Below, piece by piece: positions 10,093 through 23,079 of a DNA stretch of 64,000 nt. Position 1 is the stretch's first letter, and each line of letters opens with the position of its first letter. The stretch lies in assembly GCF_900603025.1 (NCBI RefSeq), contig NZ_LR026975.1, forward strand, positions 1,178,001 through 1,242,000. Reading direction: 5' to 3'. Source of the DNA: Mycolicibacterium hassiacum DSM 44199. Its GTDB lineage: Bacteria; Actinomycetota; Actinomycetes; Mycobacteriales; Mycobacteriaceae. The notes beneath the pieces were generated by a model. It worked only from the letters and a program-made list of their open reading frames with translations. It was not told where the DNA came from and did no database searches. The position numbers were made by a program, and so were the translations under genes.

Positions 10093-12431
10093 AGGTCTCG
10101 GCCGACGAGTTCGCTCCGTTCACCGCGACCGGGGATGCGCTGGTGCTGGCGTCGGTGTCGTCGGCAGCCGAACAGGAACTGCTCGACGACTGGCTGGTGC
10201 GCCAGCGCCAGGAACACCCCGAAGCGCGAATCGCGGTGCTGCGTCTGCCGCACGAGGATCCGCCCCCCGGGGTGCTGGCCCAGTTGGTCGCCGAACTGGA
10301 GGCCGACGAGGACCGCACCGTGGTCCCGGTGCGGGTGTTCTGGGTGCCCGCCGGGCTGCCGACCCGGTTCAAGGTGGTCGCCCTGCTGTCCGGCCGGGAC
10401 ACCTACCGGCCGCCCGAGTTGCTGCAGCGCCGCATCCTGCGCCGGGATCCGTCGCGGGCCCGGGTGGTCGCCGGTGAACCGGCCAAGGTCTCCGAACTGC
10501 GCCAGCAGTGGGCCGACACCACCGCCGCCGAGAACCCGCGCGAGTTCGCGCGATTCGTGATCCGCCGCGCCGTGCTGGCGATCGAACGGGTGGAACTGCG
10601 GCTGCTCGGCCCGGAGTACAAATCGCCGCGCCTGATCAAACCCGAGATCATGGCGTCGGCCCGGTTCCGCGAAGGGCTGGAGCAGATTCCCGGCGCGACC
10701 CTGGACAAGGCGGGGGAGATGCTCGACGAGCTGTCCACCGGCTGGAGCCGGTTCTCGGTCGATCTGATCCCCACCATGGGTCGGGCCATCTTCAGCCGCG
10801 GCTTCGACCCGAACATCGACTACGACCGCGACGAGGTCGAGGTGATGCGGCGCAACCTCGAGAACCACCCCGCGGTGCTGCTGTTCTCCCACCGGTCCTA
10901 TCTCGACGGGCTGATCATTCCGGTGGCCATGCAGGAGAACCGGTTACCGCCGGTGCACACCTTCGCCGGCATCAACCTGGCGTTCGGGCCCATGGGCCCG
11001 GTGATGCGGCGCTCGGGCGTGATCTTTCTGCGCCGCAAGATCGACGATCCGCTCTACCGGTACGTGCTGCGCCAGTTCGTCGGCTACATCGTCGAGAAGC
11101 GGTTCAACCTGAGCTGGTCGATCGAGGGCACCCGGTCGCGGACCGGAAAGATGTTGCCGCCCAAGCTCGGTCTGCTGACCTATGTGGCCGACGCCTACCT
11201 AGACGGGCGCAGCGAGGACATCCTGCTGCAGCCGGTGTCGATCAGCTTCGACCGCCTGCACGAGACCACCGAGTACGCGGCCTACGCGCGCGGCGGCGAG
11301 AAGACGCCCGAGAGCCTCTCGTGGATGTACAAGTTCATCAAGGCCCAGGGGGAGCGCAATTACGGCAAGATCTACGTCCGCTTCCCCGAAGCGGTGTCGA
11401 TGCGCGACTACCTCGGCCCCCCGCACGGACCGCTGGCCACCGACGAAGCCGCCAAACGCCTCGCCCTGCAGAAGATGGCGTTCGAGGTGTGCTGGCGGAT
11501 CCTGCGCGCCACCCCGGTCAACGCCACCGCTCTGGTCTCCGCGCTGCTGCTCACCGCGCGCGGGCTCGCGTTGACGCTCGACCAGATTCACCACTCGCTG
11601 CAGCCCTCCCTGGACTACCTCGAGCAGAAGCAGATTCCGATGACCAACAGCGCGTTGCGGCTGCGCACCCGGGAGGGGGTGCGCGCGGCGCTCGACGCGT
11701 TGTCGGACGGTCACCCGGTGACCTGCGTGGAGGGCGGCCGCGAACCGGTGTGGCGGATCGCCCCCGAGGACGAGCACGAGGCCTCCTTCTACCGCAACAC
11801 GCTCATCGACGCGTTCCTGGAGACCTCGCTGGTCGAGTTGGCGCTGGTGCACGCCGGCCGCGCCGAGTCCGACCAGGTGGCGGCGTTCTGGACGCAGGTG
11901 ATGCGGCTGCGGGATCTGCTGAAGTTCGACTTCTACTTCGCCGACTCGGCCGCGTTCCGCGAGCATGTCGCCGAGGAGCTGTCCTGGACCGACGATTGGG
12001 AAGCCGGCGTCACCGGCGGCGAGCAGCAGGTCGACGCCCTGCTGCTGAAGAAGTCGCCGCTGCTCGCCGGGGCCATGCTGCGCCCGTTCTTCGAGGCCTA
12101 CGCCATCGTCGCCGAGGTGTTGCTCGACGCCCCGGTCGACCTCGACGACAAGGAGCTCACCCGCCGGGCGCTCGGGCTGGGCAACCAGTACTTCGCGCAG
12201 GGCCGCATCCGCAGCAACGACGCGGTGTCGGCGCTGCTGTTCGCCACCGCCCGGCAGGTGGCCGCCGACCAGAACCTGTTCACCCCCGCGCCGGATCTGC
12301 GGCAGCGGCGCCGGGCGTTCCGCGACGAGCTGCGCGGCATCCTGCGCGACATGGAACGCGTTGAGCAGATCTCGCTGCAGCAGTTCCTCGATCGCGAGCG
12401 CCGGCTGCGCCGCAGCGGTGAGGCGGACTGA
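10089..12431 (+). CDS. plsB2: Glycerol-3-phosphate acyltransferase
   Basis: 780 residues from the ATG overlapping the plsC stop. Acyltransferase blocks in order: FSHRSYLDG near residue 268 (HX4D catalytic dyad), [28 protein letters not shown] and [10 protein letters not shown], all standard for PlsB/GPAM. The large N- and C-terminal helical regions are normal for bacterial PlsB. Reaction: first acylation of glycerol-3-phosphate at the inner membrane. Being directly behind PlsC gives a two-step route to phosphatidate in one operon, with the WS/DGAT-like enzyme able to use downstream diacylglycerol. Confidence 0.94.
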   Translation: MKVSADEFAPFTATGDALVLASVSSAAEQELLDDWLVRQRQEHPEARIAVLRLPHEDPPPGVLAQLVAELEADEDRTVVPVRVFWVPAGLPTRFKVVALLSGRDTYRPPELLQRRILRRDPSRARVVAGEPAKVSELRQQWADTTAAENPREFARFVIRRAVLAIERVELRLLGPEYKSPRLIKPEIMASARFREGLEQIPGATLDKAGEMLDELSTGWSRFSVDLIPTMGRAIFSRGFDPNIDYDRDEVEVMRRNLENHPAVLLFSHRSYLDGLIIPVAMQENRLPPVHTFAGINLAFGPMGPVMRRSGVIFLRRKIDDPLYRYVLRQFVGYIVEKRFNLSWSIEGTRSRTGKMLPPKLGLLTYVADAYLDGRSEDILLQPVSISFDRLHETTEYAAYARGGEKTPESLSWMYKFIKAQGERNYGKIYVRFPEAVSMRDYLGPPHGPLATDEAAKRLALQKMAFEVCWRILRATPVNATALVSALLLTARGLALTLDQIHHSLQPSLDYLEQKQIPMTNSALRLRTREGVRAALDALSDGHPVTCVEGGREPVWRIAPEDEHEASFYRNTLIDAFLETSLVELALVHAGRAESDQVAAFWTQVMRLRDLLKFDFYFADSAAFREHVAEELSWTDDWEAGVTGGEQQVDALLLKKSPLLAGAMLRPFFEAYAIVAEVLLDAPVDLDDKELTRRALGLGNQYFAQGRIRSNDAVSALLFATARQVAADQNLFTPAPDLRQRRRAFRDELRGILRDMERVEQISLQQFLDRERRLRRSGEAD

Positions 12432-12432
12432 G

Positions 12433-12450
12433 ACCTGACAGCTGTCAGGT
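12433..12450. promoter_or_regulatory. Perfect 18-bp palindrome, candidate operator
   Basis: ACCTGACAGCTGTCAGGT is a perfect inverted repeat starting two bases after the plsB2 stop codon and ending 30 bases before the start of the CopD/CtaG gene. Size and symmetry fit a dimeric repressor site (for example TetR or MarR type); the regulator is not in the window. It is too short and too U-poor to look like a terminator. Confidence 0.5.
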
Positions 12451-12480
12451 CACATCGGCGGTGGTCATAGGCTGGATGTC

Positions 12481-14487
12481 ATGACGACCGTCGCGGCCAG
12501 GGTGCGGCGCAGCACCGCATGGCCGGTGCTCGTCGGCGCCGCCGTACTGGCCGGAGCCGTCGCCACCGGGCTGAGCGCCCTGTCGCTGGCCGACGCGCTC
12601 ACCGCGACCGGGCTGCCCGATCCGGGGCCGGTGACCAGCTACGGGCTCCCGTTCCTGCGGGCCGCGGGGGAGATCGCCGCCGTGATCGCGGTCGGTTCGT
12701 TCCTGCTGGCGGCCTTCTTCGTGCCGCCGCAGGAGAGCGGCGTGCTCGACGTCGACGGCTACCGCGCGCTGCGGACCGGCACCGTCGCCACCGGGGCGTG
12801 GGCGGTGTGCGCGGCGCTGCTCGTGCCGCTGACGTTGTCGGATGTCAGCGGGCAGCCGGTGAATCGGCTGCTCGACCCGGTCCGGGTGTGGCAGCTCACC
12901 GGTCTGGTGGCGACCGCGAACGCCTGGCTGTGGACCGCGATTCTGGCCGCGCTGCTGACGCTGGCCGCCATCCCGGTGCTGCGCTGGGGGTTCACGCCGT
13001 TCCTGCTCGGCGGTGCCCTGGTGACGTTGCTGCCGCTGGTGCTGACCGGCCACTCGGCCACCGGCGGATCCCACGACCTGGCCACCAACGCGCTATTCAT
13101 CCACCTGATGGCCGGGGCGCTGTGGGCCGGTGGACTGCTCGCCCTGCTGGCGCACGTGCTGCGCGGCGGCGGGTACACCGAGCTGGCCGCCCGGCGCTTC
13201 TCCGCGGTGGCTTTGTGGTGCTTTGTCGCGATGGCGTTCAGCGGGGTCATCAACGCGCTGGTGCGGGTCCGGCCCGCCGACCTGCTGGGCACCGACTACG
13301 GGCGGCTGCTGTTGGCGAAGGTTGCCGCGCTGGTGGCGCTCGGGGTGCTGGGATGGCTGCAGCGGCGCCGCGGCATCGCCGCCATCCGCACCGACCCGAC
13401 AGCCCGGGCGCCGCAGCTGTGGTTCACCTTCGCCGAGGCGGTGGTGTTCGCGCTGACCTTCGGGGTCGCCGTCGCGCTCGGCCGCACCCCGCCGCCCCCG
13501 CCGCTGGTGCTCAACCCGTCCATCGCCATGGTGGAGATCGGCTACGACCTCGACGGGCCGCCGACGGTGGCGCGGGTGCTCTTCGACTGGCGGTTCGACC
13601 TGATCTTCGGCACCGCGGCGATCGTGTTCGCGGCGGTCTATGTGGCCGGGGTGATCCGGCTGCACCGGCGCGGCGACGCCTGGCCGGTCGGGCGGACCGT
13701 GGCCTGGCTGCTCGGCTGTGCCACGCTGCTGATCGCGACGTCCTCGGGCATCGGTCGGTACATGCCGGCCATGTTCAGCATGCACATGATCGGCCACATG
13801 CTGTTGTCGATGCTGGCGCCGGTGCTGCTGGTGCTCGGCGCCCCGGTCACGCTGGCGCTGCGGGCACTGCCGGTGGCCGGACGCGACAACCCGCCGGGCC
13901 CGCGCGAGTGGCTGCTGGCGGCGCTGCACTCACCGGTGTCGCGGTTCTACACCAACCCGTTCGTCGCGACGATCCTGTTCATCGCCGGGTTCTACGGGCT
14001 GTACTTCGGCGGGTTGTTCGACGCCGGGGTCGACGAGCACGGGGCGCACGTGGCGATGAACGTCCACTTCCTGTTCTCCGGCTACCTCTTCTACTGGGTG
14101 GTGATCGGGGTCGATCCGACACCCCGGCCGATCCCGCCGCTGGCCAAGATCGGCATGGTGTTCGCGTCGCTGCCGTTCCACGCCTTCTTCGGGGTGGTGG
14201 TGATGGGCATGGACACCCTGCTCGGCGGGCAGTTCTACCGGTCGCTGCAGCTGCCCTGGCACACCGATCTGGCCGGGGATCAGCACCTCGGCGGTGCGAT
14301 CGCGTGGTCGGCCGGAGAACTGCCCCTGTTGATCGTGATGATCGCGCTGCTGATCCAGTGGCGGCGCAGCGACGAGCGAACCGCCCGCCGCCTGGACCGG
14401 GCCGCCGAACGCGACGAGGAGGCCGAACTCGCCGCCTACAACGCGATGCTGGCCGAGCTGGCCCGCCGCGACAACCAGGCCCGCTGA
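12481..14487 (+). CDS. CopD/CtaG-type membrane protein, cytochrome oxidase copper assembly
   Basis: 668 residues with many membrane helices. The first half resembles CopD (GHSATGGSHDLATNALFIHLMA segment near residue 185, His-rich in the membrane). The second half resembles the caa3_CtaG family, with SMHMIGHMLLSMLAPVLL near residue 440 and HVAMNVHFLFSGYLFYW near 525, both rich in the His/Met residues expected for copper binding. The fusion matches Rv0102-type proteins. Likely role: handling copper for cytochrome c oxidase at the inner membrane. The C-terminal tail is charged and cytosolic. It follows a palindromic operator candidate. Confidence 0.85.
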   Translation: MTTVAARVRRSTAWPVLVGAAVLAGAVATGLSALSLADALTATGLPDPGPVTSYGLPFLRAAGEIAAVIAVGSFLLAAFFVPPQESGVLDVDGYRALRTGTVATGAWAVCAALLVPLTLSDVSGQPVNRLLDPVRVWQLTGLVATANAWLWTAILAALLTLAAIPVLRWGFTPFLLGGALVTLLPLVLTGHSATGGSHDLATNALFIHLMAGALWAGGLLALLAHVLRGGGYTELAARRFSAVALWCFVAMAFSGVINALVRVRPADLLGTDYGRLLLAKVAALVALGVLGWLQRRRGIAAIRTDPTARAPQLWFTFAEAVVFALTFGVAVALGRTPPPPPLVLNPSIAMVEIGYDLDGPPTVARVLFDWRFDLIFGTAAIVFAAVYVAGVIRLHRRGDAWPVGRTVAWLLGCATLLIATSSGIGRYMPAMFSMHMIGHMLLSMLAPVLLVLGAPVTLALRALPVAGRDNPPGPREWLLAALHSPVSRFYTNPFVATILFIAGFYGLYFGGLFDAGVDEHGAHVAMNVHFLFSGYLFYWVVIGVDPTPRPIPPLAKIGMVFASLPFHAFFGVVVMGMDTLLGGQFYRSLQLPWHTDLAGDQHLGGAIAWSAGELPLLIVMIALLIQWRRSDERTARRLDRAAERDEEAELAAYNAMLAELARRDNQAR

Positions 14488-14661
14488 CGCTCGGGACTGC
14501 TGCTGCCGGTCTCGCCCCGCGGGGCCGGTTATCCCCAACCCCGGATTCCTCCACAGCCGGTGCGGCGGCCGCCTTCCGCCTCCCGGCGATGTCGGGGACG
14601 CGGTGCCCAATGGTGCCACCGGCACGCCACCCGGCGGCCGGCAGACAGTTGGAGGAAGAAC

Positions 14662-15147
14662 ATGTTCGAAACAGGCATCACCATCGTGGGCAACGTCGTC
14701 ACGGATCCGATCCACCGCCGCGTGGGGGATCAGGAGGTGGTCAGGTTCCGCGTCGCCAGCAACTCGCGCCGCCGGACCGCCGAGGGAACATGGGAGCCCG
14801 GGAACTCGTTGTTCGTGACGGTGAACTGCTGGGGGCGGGTGGTGCCCGGCGCCTGCACGGGTCTGGTCAAGGGTGATCCGGTGATCGTCGTCGGACACGT
14901 CTACACCAGCGAGTACGAGGACCGGGACGGCAATCGTCGCTCGTCGGTCGAGGTGCGCGCCACCTCCGTCGGACCCGACCTGGCCCGATGCGTGGCCCGG
15001 ATCGACCGGGGCCGCCAGTCCGATCAGCAGGCCACCGACACCGCCGACGACCCCGACCGGGGCGTCGGCGGCGATGCAGACGATGATGCTGACGTGGACA
15101 CGGCAGGGGAGAGCAGCGGCGACGCGGCGCTGACCCTGACGGCGTAG
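14662..15147 (+). CDS. Single-stranded DNA-binding protein (SsbB-like)
   Basis: 161 residues from the ATG behind GGAGGAAGAAC. The OB-fold opens with ETGITIVGNVVTDP and contains VVRFRVASNSRRR and NSLFVTVNCWGR, as in SSB proteins. It lacks the Gly/Pro-rich tail ending in DDIPF seen in the main replicative SSB; the last 45 residues are instead Asp/Thr/Ala-rich. This and the synteny with Rv2478c indicate the second mycobacterial SSB paralog, linked in the family to recombination or stress rather than replication. Confidence 0.88.
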   Translation: MFETGITIVGNVVTDPIHRRVGDQEVVRFRVASNSRRRTAEGTWEPGNSLFVTVNCWGRVVPGACTGLVKGDPVIVVGHVYTSEYEDRDGNRRSSVEVRATSVGPDLARCVARIDRGRQSDQQATDTADDPDRGVGGDADDDADVDTAGESSGDAALTLTA

Positions 15148-15188
15148 CGCGAACGCTGGATCGGCCCCGCCGGCAGCGCCCGAGCGGA

Positions 15189-15223
15189 GTCCCCGGAGGC
15201 CGGCCGAGGTGCCGGCCGGGGAC
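15189..15223 (+). terminator. Strong GC hairpin between ssb and ettA
   Basis: A bulged stem of 13 pairs: bases 15189-15196 pair with 15216-15223 and 15200-15204 pair with 15211-15215. It lies 42 bases after the SSB stop codon and about 110 bases before ettA. There is no clear T-run, so this would be an actinobacterial U-poor terminator or an mRNA 3' stabiliser. Confidence 0.4.
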
Positions 15224-15332
15224 CCCGTAGGGTCCGCGAACGGCTCTCCCGGCGGGGCGGATCGGCTCCCGCCTACGATGGTCCGCGAGCATCAACCCCG
15301 AGACTCGCACTTTCGAAAGGCAACATCACGGC

Positions 15333-17009
<1,677 letters not shown>

Positions 17010-17140
17010 TGTCGCTCGTGCGGGCCTAGGGGCCCCGCCGGCATCACCACCGTCGGCTCAACGGTCGCCCAACCGTTGTCGGCACCCGACGGACGGCCCC
17101 ACCCGTGCGGCCCGCACGACAGTGAGGTCAGGAGGGTGGC

Positions 17141-20100
17141 ATGACCGTGGATCCCGGCGCCGCCAGCGGACCGGCCGAGGCCGGCAGCCCCGCCGAACCG
17201 GGACTGCCGGAATTCATCGACGTCAGGTCGTTGGCGCAGGCATATCTGCAGACCTACCGCGGCCCACAGGACGCGCCCACCGGTGACGGTGTGGTGACCC
17301 AGCCGGTCGAGTTGGGCGTGGGTCCGACGGTCACCCCGGCGCTGCTGGCCGCGCACCGTCGCCTCGGCGGGCAGCGGTCGGTGGGGCAGACCCGGGTGGC
17401 GATCTACGACGCCGCCGACCCCAGCGGGGTCGGGGCCGCGTTGCAGATCGTCACCGACCACACCCCGCTGGTCGTGGACTCGGTCACGGTGCTGCTGCAC
17501 CGGTTCGGCGTCGCCTACACGGCGATCATGAGCCCGGTGCTGCGGGCGCGCCGGGACCAGACCGGCCGTCTGCTCGAGGCGCACCCGGTCGCCGACGCCG
17601 GACCGGAGGGCCTCGACGAGTCGTGGATCCACGTCACGCTCGCCCCCGGCACCGACACCCACGCCGTCGAGCAGGTCGCCGAACTGCTGCCCGGCGTGCT
17701 GGCCGACGCCCGCCAGGTGGCGCTCGACACCGAGGCGCTGGTGGCGACCATGCGCCAACTTGCCCACGACATCCACACCGACAGCACCGACCGGTTCGCC
17801 GGCAACACCCACGCCGACGTCGCCGCGCTGCTGAGCTGGCTGGCCGACGGGCACTTCGTGCTGCTCGGCTATCAGCGCTGTACGGTGGCCGACGGCCGGG
17901 CCTCGGTCGATCCGGCGAGCCGACTCGGCGCGCTGCGGCTGCGCCGCGACGTGCTGCCGCCCCTGACCCGCCCCGGTGAACTACTCACCCTGGCTCAGGC
18001 CACCGTCCCGAGCTACTTCCGCTACGGGGCATACCCCTACCTGGTGGTGGTCCGTGAGCAGGCCGGCTCCACCCCGATCGAACACCGCTTCCTCGGCCTG
18101 TTCACCGTCGCCGCCACCAACGCCAACGTTCTCGACATCCCGCTGATCTCGCGCCGTGTGCGGGAGGCGCTGGAACTGTCGGCGCAGCACCCCGGTCATC
18201 CGGGGCAGCTGCTGCTCGACATCATCCAAACCGTCCCGCGCGCCGAACTGTTCGCGCGCTCACCGGCGCAGCTGCTGGAGATGGCCAGAGCGGTCGTGGA
18301 CCTCGGTACGCGGCGCCGGGCTCTGCTGTTCATGCGGGCGGATTCGCTGGCCCACTTCGTGTCGTGCCTGGTGTATCTGCCCCGCGACCGCTACACCACC
18401 GCGGTGCGGCTGCAGATGCAGGACATCCTGGTGCGCGAACTGGGCGGGGCGAGCATCGACTACACCGCCCGGGTGAGCGAATCACCTTGGGCAGTAGTGT
18501 ATTTCATCGTCCGGATGCCCGACGGCACGCGGGTGGAGGATATCGACACCTCGGCCGACAACACCGCGCGGATCCAGCAGCTGCTCACCGAGGCCGCCCG
18601 GACCTGGGCCGACCGGATGATCGGCGCGGTCAAGACCGGCGCGATCGACCTGGACCGCGCCCGGCACTACTCGAGCGCCTTCCCGGAGTCCTACAAGCAG
18701 GTCGTCAGCCCCGAGGCGGCCCTCGAAGACATCGCGATCATCGAAGAGCTGCAAGAGAATTCGATCCGTCCCCGGCTGGCCGACACCAGCACCGACGGCA
18801 CCACCTATCTGACCCTCTACCTCGGCGGGCGGTCGGCGTCGCTGAGCGATCTGCTGCCGATCCTGCAGTCCATGGGCGTGGTGGTCCTCGAGGAGCGGCC
18901 GTTCACCGTCGTCCGCCCGGACGGGCTGCCGGTGTGGATCTACCAGTTCAAGATCTCCCCGCGGCCGTCGATTCCGCAGCCGCAGCCGGGTCCGGAACGT
19001 GACGCCACCGCGGCGCGGTTCGCCGACGCGGTCACCGCGATCTGGCACGGCCACGCCGAGATCGACCGGTTCAACGAACTGGTGCTGCGCGCCGGGCTGA
19101 CCTGGCAGCAGGTCGCGCTGCTGCGCGCCTACACCAAGTACCTCAAACAGGCGGGCTTCCCCTACAGCCAGGCGCACATCGAGACGGTCATCAACGACCA
19201 CGCCGGTACCGCCCGCTCACTGGTCGAGCTGTTCGAGGCCCTGTTCGACCCGGTGTCGGACCGTGGCGACAAGACCACCCGCCGGGACGCCGCGGCCGCG
19301 GCCGCGGCCGTCGCCGCCGACATCGACGCGCTGGTCAGCCTGGACACCGACCGGGTGCTGCGGGCCTTCGCGTCGCTGATCCAGGCCACCCTGCGCACCA
19401 ACTACTTCGTCCGCCGCCCCGGGTCGGCCCGGGAGCGAAACGTTCTGTCGTTCAAGCTCAATCCGGAGTTGATCGACGAACTGCCCCTGCCGCGGCCGAA
19501 GTTCGAGATCTTCGTGTACTCGCCGCGGGTCGAGGGGGTGCACCTGCGGTTCGGCCACGTCGCCCGCGGCGGGCTGCGCTGGTCGGACCGCCGCGAGGAC
19601 TACCGCACCGAGATCCTGGGCCTGGTCAAGGCGCAGGCCGTCAAGAACGCGGTGATCGTGCCCGTCGGCGCCAAGGGCGGGTTCGTCGTCAAACAACCCC
19701 CGACGCCCACCGGCGACCCGACCGCCGACCGGGAGGCGCAGCGCGCCGAGGGCGTGGCCTGCTACCAGCTGTTCATCTCCGGACTGCTCGACGTCACCGA
19801 CAACGTGGACAAGGCCACCGGCGCGGTGGTGCCCCCACCCGATGTGGTGCGCCGCGACGGCGACGACGCCTACCTGGTGGTCGCCGCCGACAAGGGCACC
19901 GCGACGTTCTCCGACATCGCCAACGAGGTCGCCAAGTCCTACGGGTTCTGGCTCGGCGACGCGTTCGCCTCCGGTGGTTCGGTCGGCTACGACCACAAGG
20001 CGATGGGCATCACCGCCCGCGGCGCCTGGGAGGCCGTCAAACGGCACTTCCGCGAACTCGGTGTCGACGTGCAGTCCGAGGACTTCACCGTCGTCGGCAT

Positions 20101-22012
20101 CGGCGACATGAGCGGCGACGTGTTCGGCAACGCGATGCTGCTGTCCAAGCACATTCGCCTGATCGCCGCCTTCGACCACCGCCACATCTTCATCGACCCC
20201 AACCCCGACGCCGCCCGCTCCTGGGCGGAGCGCAAACGGCTGTTCGAGCTGCCACGGTCGAGCTGGGACGACTACGACCGGTCGCTGATCAGCGAAGGCG
20301 GCGGGGTGTACAGCCGCGAGCAGAAGGCCATCCCGATCACCCCGCAGGCCCGTGCCGCGCTGGGCATCGACACCGACGACGACGAACTGACCCCGCCCGC
20401 GCTGATCAAAGCGATCCTGCGCGCCCCGGTGGATCTGCTGTTCAACGGCGGTATCGGCACCTACGTCAAAGCCGAGACCGAATCCGATGCCGATGTCGGT
20501 GACCGCGCCAACGACGCGGTGCGGGTCACCGGAAACCAGGTGCGCGCCAAGGTGATCGGTGAAGGCGGCAACCTCGGGGTGACGCCGCTGGGCCGGGTCG
20601 AGTACAACCTCAACGGCGGGCGGATCAACACCGACGCGTTGGACAACTCCGCCGGGGTGGACTGCTCGGACCACGAGGTCAACATCAAGATCCTGATCGA
20701 CTCGCTGGTCACCGCCGGCAAGATCAGCGCCGAGGAACGCGGCGACCTGCTGTCGTCGATGACCGACGAGGTCGCCCGGCTGGTGTTGCAGGACAACCGC
20801 AACCAGAACGACGTGCTCGGCGTCAGCCGGACCAACGCGGCCGGCCTGCTGCCGGTGCACGACCGGATGATCCGCGAGCTGGTCCGCGACCACGGTCTGA
20901 ACCGCGAACTCGAGGCGCTGCCTTCCGAGCGCGAGATCCGCCGTCGCGCCGAACTCGGAATCGGTTTGACCTCACCGGAACTCGCGACCCTGATGGCACA
21001 CGTCAAGTTGGCTCTCAAACACGAGATCCTGGCCAGCGACCTGCCCGACCAGGAGGCGTTCGCGTCCCGGCTGCCGGGGTACTTCCCGGAGAAGCTGCGC
21101 GTCGAGTTCGGCCGCGAGATCCGCGCGCATCAGCTGCGCCGCGAGATCGTGACCACCATGCTGGTCAACAACCTCGTCGACACGGCCGGCATCAGCTACG
21201 CCTACCGCGTCACCGAGGACGTCGGCGTGGGGCCGCTCGACGCGGTCCGCGCCTTCGTGGCCACCAACGCCATCTTCGGTATCGACGAGTTGTGGCAGCA
21301 GATCCGGGCCGCCGCCGACGCCGGCGTGTCGGTGGCTGTCACCGACCAGATGACGCTGGACCTGCATCGGCTGATCGACCGGGCCAGCCGCTGGCTGCTG
21401 AACTTCCGGCCGCAGCCGCTGGCGGTCGGCGCCGAGGTCAACCGGTTCGCCGCGAAGGTCGCCACGCTGACCCCGCGGATGGCCGAATGGCTGCGCGGCG
21501 ACGACAAGGACATCGTCACCCGCCGCGCGAGCGACCTGCGCGTGCACGGGGTCCCGGAGAACCTGGCGTACCTGGTGGCCACCTGCCTGTACCGGTACAG
21601 CCTGCTCGACGTCATCGACATCGCCGACATCCTCGACCGCGAACCCGACGAGGTGGCCGACACCTATTTCGCGTTGATGAACTACCTCAACATCGACGGC
21701 CTGCTCACCGCGGTGTCGCGGCTGCAGCGCCAGGACCGTTGGCACGCGCTGGCCCGGTTGGCGATGCGCGACGACATCTACGGGTCGCTGCGGGCACTGT
21801 GCTTTGATGTGCTGGCGGTCGGTGAACCCGACGAGACCGGCGAGGAGAAGATCGCCGAATGGGAGGCCACCAACAGCTCCCGGGTCGCGCGAGCGCGGCG
21901 CACCCTCGCCGAGATCTTCGAGAGCGGCGAGCTCGACCTCGCGACGCTGTCGGTGGCCGCCCGCCAGATCCGCAGCATGACACGCACGAGTGGAACAGGG
22001 AGTTCTTGGTGA
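17141..22012 (+). CDS. gdh: NAD-specific glutamate dehydrogenase, large (180 kDa) type
   Basis: 1623 residues, the length of the L-GDH180 class. The central catalytic core shows [16 protein letters not shown] near residue 810, [11 protein letters not shown] near 843 and [15 protein letters not shown] near 987. The long N-terminal ACT-like regulatory part and helical C-terminal part are typical. Reaction: reversible oxidative deamination of glutamate to 2-oxoglutarate in the cytosol. In mycobacteria the family is inhibited by unphosphorylated GarA; that is family knowledge, not visible here. GGAGGGTGGC precedes the ATG, and the stop overlaps the GTG of the thioesterase. Confidence 0.95.
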   Translation: MTVDPGAASGPAEAGSPAEPGLPEFIDVRSLAQAYLQTYRGPQDAPTGDGVVTQPVELGVGPTVTPALLAAHRRLGGQRSVGQTRVAIYDAADPSGVGAALQIVTDHTPLVVDSVTVLLHRFGVAYTAIMSPVLRARRDQTGRLLEAHPVADAGPEGLDESWIHVTLAPGTDTHAVEQVAELLPGVLADARQVALDTEALVATMRQLAHDIHTDSTDRFAGNTHADVAALLSWLADGHFVLLGYQRCTVADGRASVDPASRLGALRLRRDVLPPLTRPGELLTLAQATVPSYFRYGAYPYLVVVREQAGSTPIEHRFLGLFTVAATNANVLDIPLISRRVREALELSAQHPGHPGQLLLDIIQTVPRAELFARSPAQLLEMARAVVDLGTRRRALLFMRADSLAHFVSCLVYLPRDRYTTAVRLQMQDILVRELGGASIDYTARVSESPWAVVYFIVRMPDGTRVEDIDTSADNTARIQQLLTEAARTWADRMIGAVKTGAIDLDRARHYSSAFPESYKQVVSPEAALEDIAIIEELQENSIRPRLADTSTDGTTYLTLYLGGRSASLSDLLPILQSMGVVVLEERPFTVVRPDGLPVWIYQFKISPRPSIPQPQPGPERDATAARFADAVTAIWHGHAEIDRFNELVLRAGLTWQQVALLRAYTKYLKQAGFPYSQAHIETVINDHAGTARSLVELFEALFDPVSDRGDKTTRRDAAAAAAAVAADIDALVSLDTDRVLRAFASLIQATLRTNYFVRRPGSARERNVLSFKLNPELIDELPLPRPKFEIFVYSPRVEGVHLRFGHVARGGLRWSDRREDYRTEILGLVKAQAVKNAVIVPVGAKGGFVVKQPPTPTGDPTADREAQRAEGVACYQLFISGLLDVTDNVDKATGAVVPPPDVVRRDGDDAYLVVAADKGTATFSDIANEVAKSYGFWLGDAFASGGSVGYDHKAMGITARGAWEAVKRHFRELGVDVQSEDFTVVGIGDMSGDVFGNAMLLSKHIRLIAAFDHRHIFIDPNPDAARSWAERKRLFELPRSSWDDYDRSLISEGGGVYSREQKAIPITPQARAALGIDTDDDELTPPALIKAILRAPVDLLFNGGIGTYVKAETESDADVGDRANDAVRVTGNQVRAKVIGEGGNLGVTPLGRVEYNLNGGRINTDALDNSAGVDCSDHEVNIKILIDSLVTAGKISAEERGDLLSSMTDEVARLVLQDNRNQNDVLGVSRTNAAGLLPVHDRMIRELVRDHGLNRELEALPSEREIRRRAELGIGLTSPELATLMAHVKLALKHEILASDLPDQEAFASRLPGYFPEKLRVEFGREIRAHQLRREIVTTMLVNNLVDTAGISYAYRVTEDVGVGPLDAVRAFVATNAIFGIDELWQQIRAAADAGVSVAVTDQMTLDLHRLIDRASRWLLNFRPQPLAVGAEVNRFAAKVATLTPRMAEWLRGDDKDIVTRRASDLRVHGVPENLAYLVATCLYRYSLLDVIDIADILDREPDEVADTYFALMNYLNIDGLLTAVSRLQRQDRWHALARLAMRDDIYGSLRALCFDVLAVGEPDETGEEKIAEWEATNSSRVARARRTLAEIFESGELDLATLSVAARQIRSMTRTSGTGSSW

Positions 22013-22422
22013 CCAAGGGATTCGTCGCGCCGGTACCCGTTCGCTGGTCGGACATCGACATGTACCAGCACATCAATCACGCGACGATGGTCACCATCCT
22101 CGAGGAGGCCCGGATCCCGTTCCTGCGGGAACCGTTCGGGCCGCAGATCGACACCATCGGGTTGTTGATCGCCGAGGTGAACATCTCCTACAAGGCGCAG
22201 CTGCGGCTCATCGACTCGCCGCTGCAGGTCACCATGTGGACCAAACGGGTGCGGGCCGTCGACTTCACCATCGGCTACGAGGTGCGCTCGGTGAGCGCTC
22301 CCGCCGACTCGAGGCCCGCGGTGATCGCCGACACCCAACTGGCCGCCGTGCACATCCAGGAGCAGCGGCTGGTGCGGCTGACCCCCGAGCAGCGGGAGTA
22401 CCTGCAGAGCTGGATGCGATGA
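22009..22422 (+). CDS. Acyl-CoA thioesterase, 4HBT hot-dog family
   Basis: 137 residues from the GTG that overlaps the gdh stop (GTGA). The hot-dog active-site region reads [17 protein letters not shown] near residue 10, with the Asp in the usual catalytic position of 4-hydroxybenzoyl-CoA thioesterase-like proteins. EARIPFLRE and FTIGYEVRS continue the family pattern. Expected reaction: hydrolysis of acyl-CoA in the cytosol; substrate unknown. Ortholog of Rv2475c. Its stop overlaps the following ATG, so it is coupled on both sides. Confidence 0.85.
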   Translation: MTKGFVAPVPVRWSDIDMYQHINHATMVTILEEARIPFLREPFGPQIDTIGLLIAEVNISYKAQLRLIDSPLQVTMWTKRVRAVDFTIGYEVRSVSAPADSRPAVIADTQLAAVHIQEQRLVRLTPEQREYLQSWMR

Positions 22423-23078
22423 GCCGACCGGAGCGCGGGTTCTGGCTCGACGACGCCGGGCACCGCGCCGATCTCGCCACCTTCGTGGACCGGGCGCGGC
22501 GCCTGGACGAGGCCGCGGTGATCCGCCTGCGGGCGCGCCGCGACGGCCTGGTCGGTGTGTGGGTGGCGACGGGTTTCGACGTACTGGCCACCCGGGCGGT
22601 GCCCGGCCGGGTGCGGCCCGACGACCTGTGCACCGGTGCCGACGCGCTGGCCGCGGGCCTGGCCGCGGCGGGTGCCGACGGCTACGTCGACCCGGGGTTC
22701 GCCATGGACGCGGCGTGGCGCGGGGCGCTGCCGCCGGAGACCGGGTTCACCCATCTCGACGACGTTCCGGCGCGGGTCGTACTCGAGCTGGCGCAGCGCG
22801 GTGCCGAACTGGCCCGTGAACACGCCGGCGCCCACGGCCCACCGGCGTCGCTGCTGGACCAGGAGGTGATCTCGGTGAGCTCCGGAGAGGTGGACGCCGG
22901 GATCCCGATGCGGGCGGTGTTCGCGCTCACCGCGATGGGTTTCCTGCCGCAACAGGCGGACGCGGTCGCCGCCTCCGAGGTGGTCCGGGTCCGGGTCACC
23001 CCGGCCTGGCTGCGCATCGACGCCCGGTTCGGTTCGGTGTACCGGCGCCGCGGCGGCCCGTCGCTGCTGGTGCGTTAG
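22419..23078 (+). CDS. Conserved mycobacterial protein of unknown function (Rv2474c-like)
   Basis: 219 residues from the ATG overlapping the thioesterase stop. Mixed alpha/beta composition, no signal peptide or membrane helix, many Arg/Asp. The start [25 protein letters not shown] and a C-terminal WLRIDARFGSVYRRRGGPSLLV are the most distinctive stretches. I recognise no enzyme motif; the call rests on synteny with Rv2474c. Its TAG stop lies inside the left copy of the target duplication of the adjacent IS481 element, so insertion kept the gene intact. Confidence 0.75.
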   Translation: MSRPERGFWLDDAGHRADLATFVDRARRLDEAAVIRLRARRDGLVGVWVATGFDVLATRAVPGRVRPDDLCTGADALAAGLAAAGADGYVDPGFAMDAAWRGALPPETGFTHLDDVPARVVLELAQRGAELAREHAGAHGPPASLLDQEVISVSSGEVDAGIPMRAVFALTAMGFLPQQADAVAASEVVRVRVTPAWLRIDARFGSVYRRRGGPSLLVR

Positions 23079-23079
23079 G
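23074..23079. repeat. IS481-family target site duplication, left copy (GTTAGG)
   Basis: GTTAGG directly before the left terminal repeat. It contains the TAG stop of the upstream gene. The identical hexamer follows the right end. Confidence 0.9.

Noticed and set aside
8046..12431. A 1461-codon frame joining plsC region and plsB2
   Set aside because: Its first half is an Arg/Gly-rich off-frame reading of plsC; only 10089-12431 is real.
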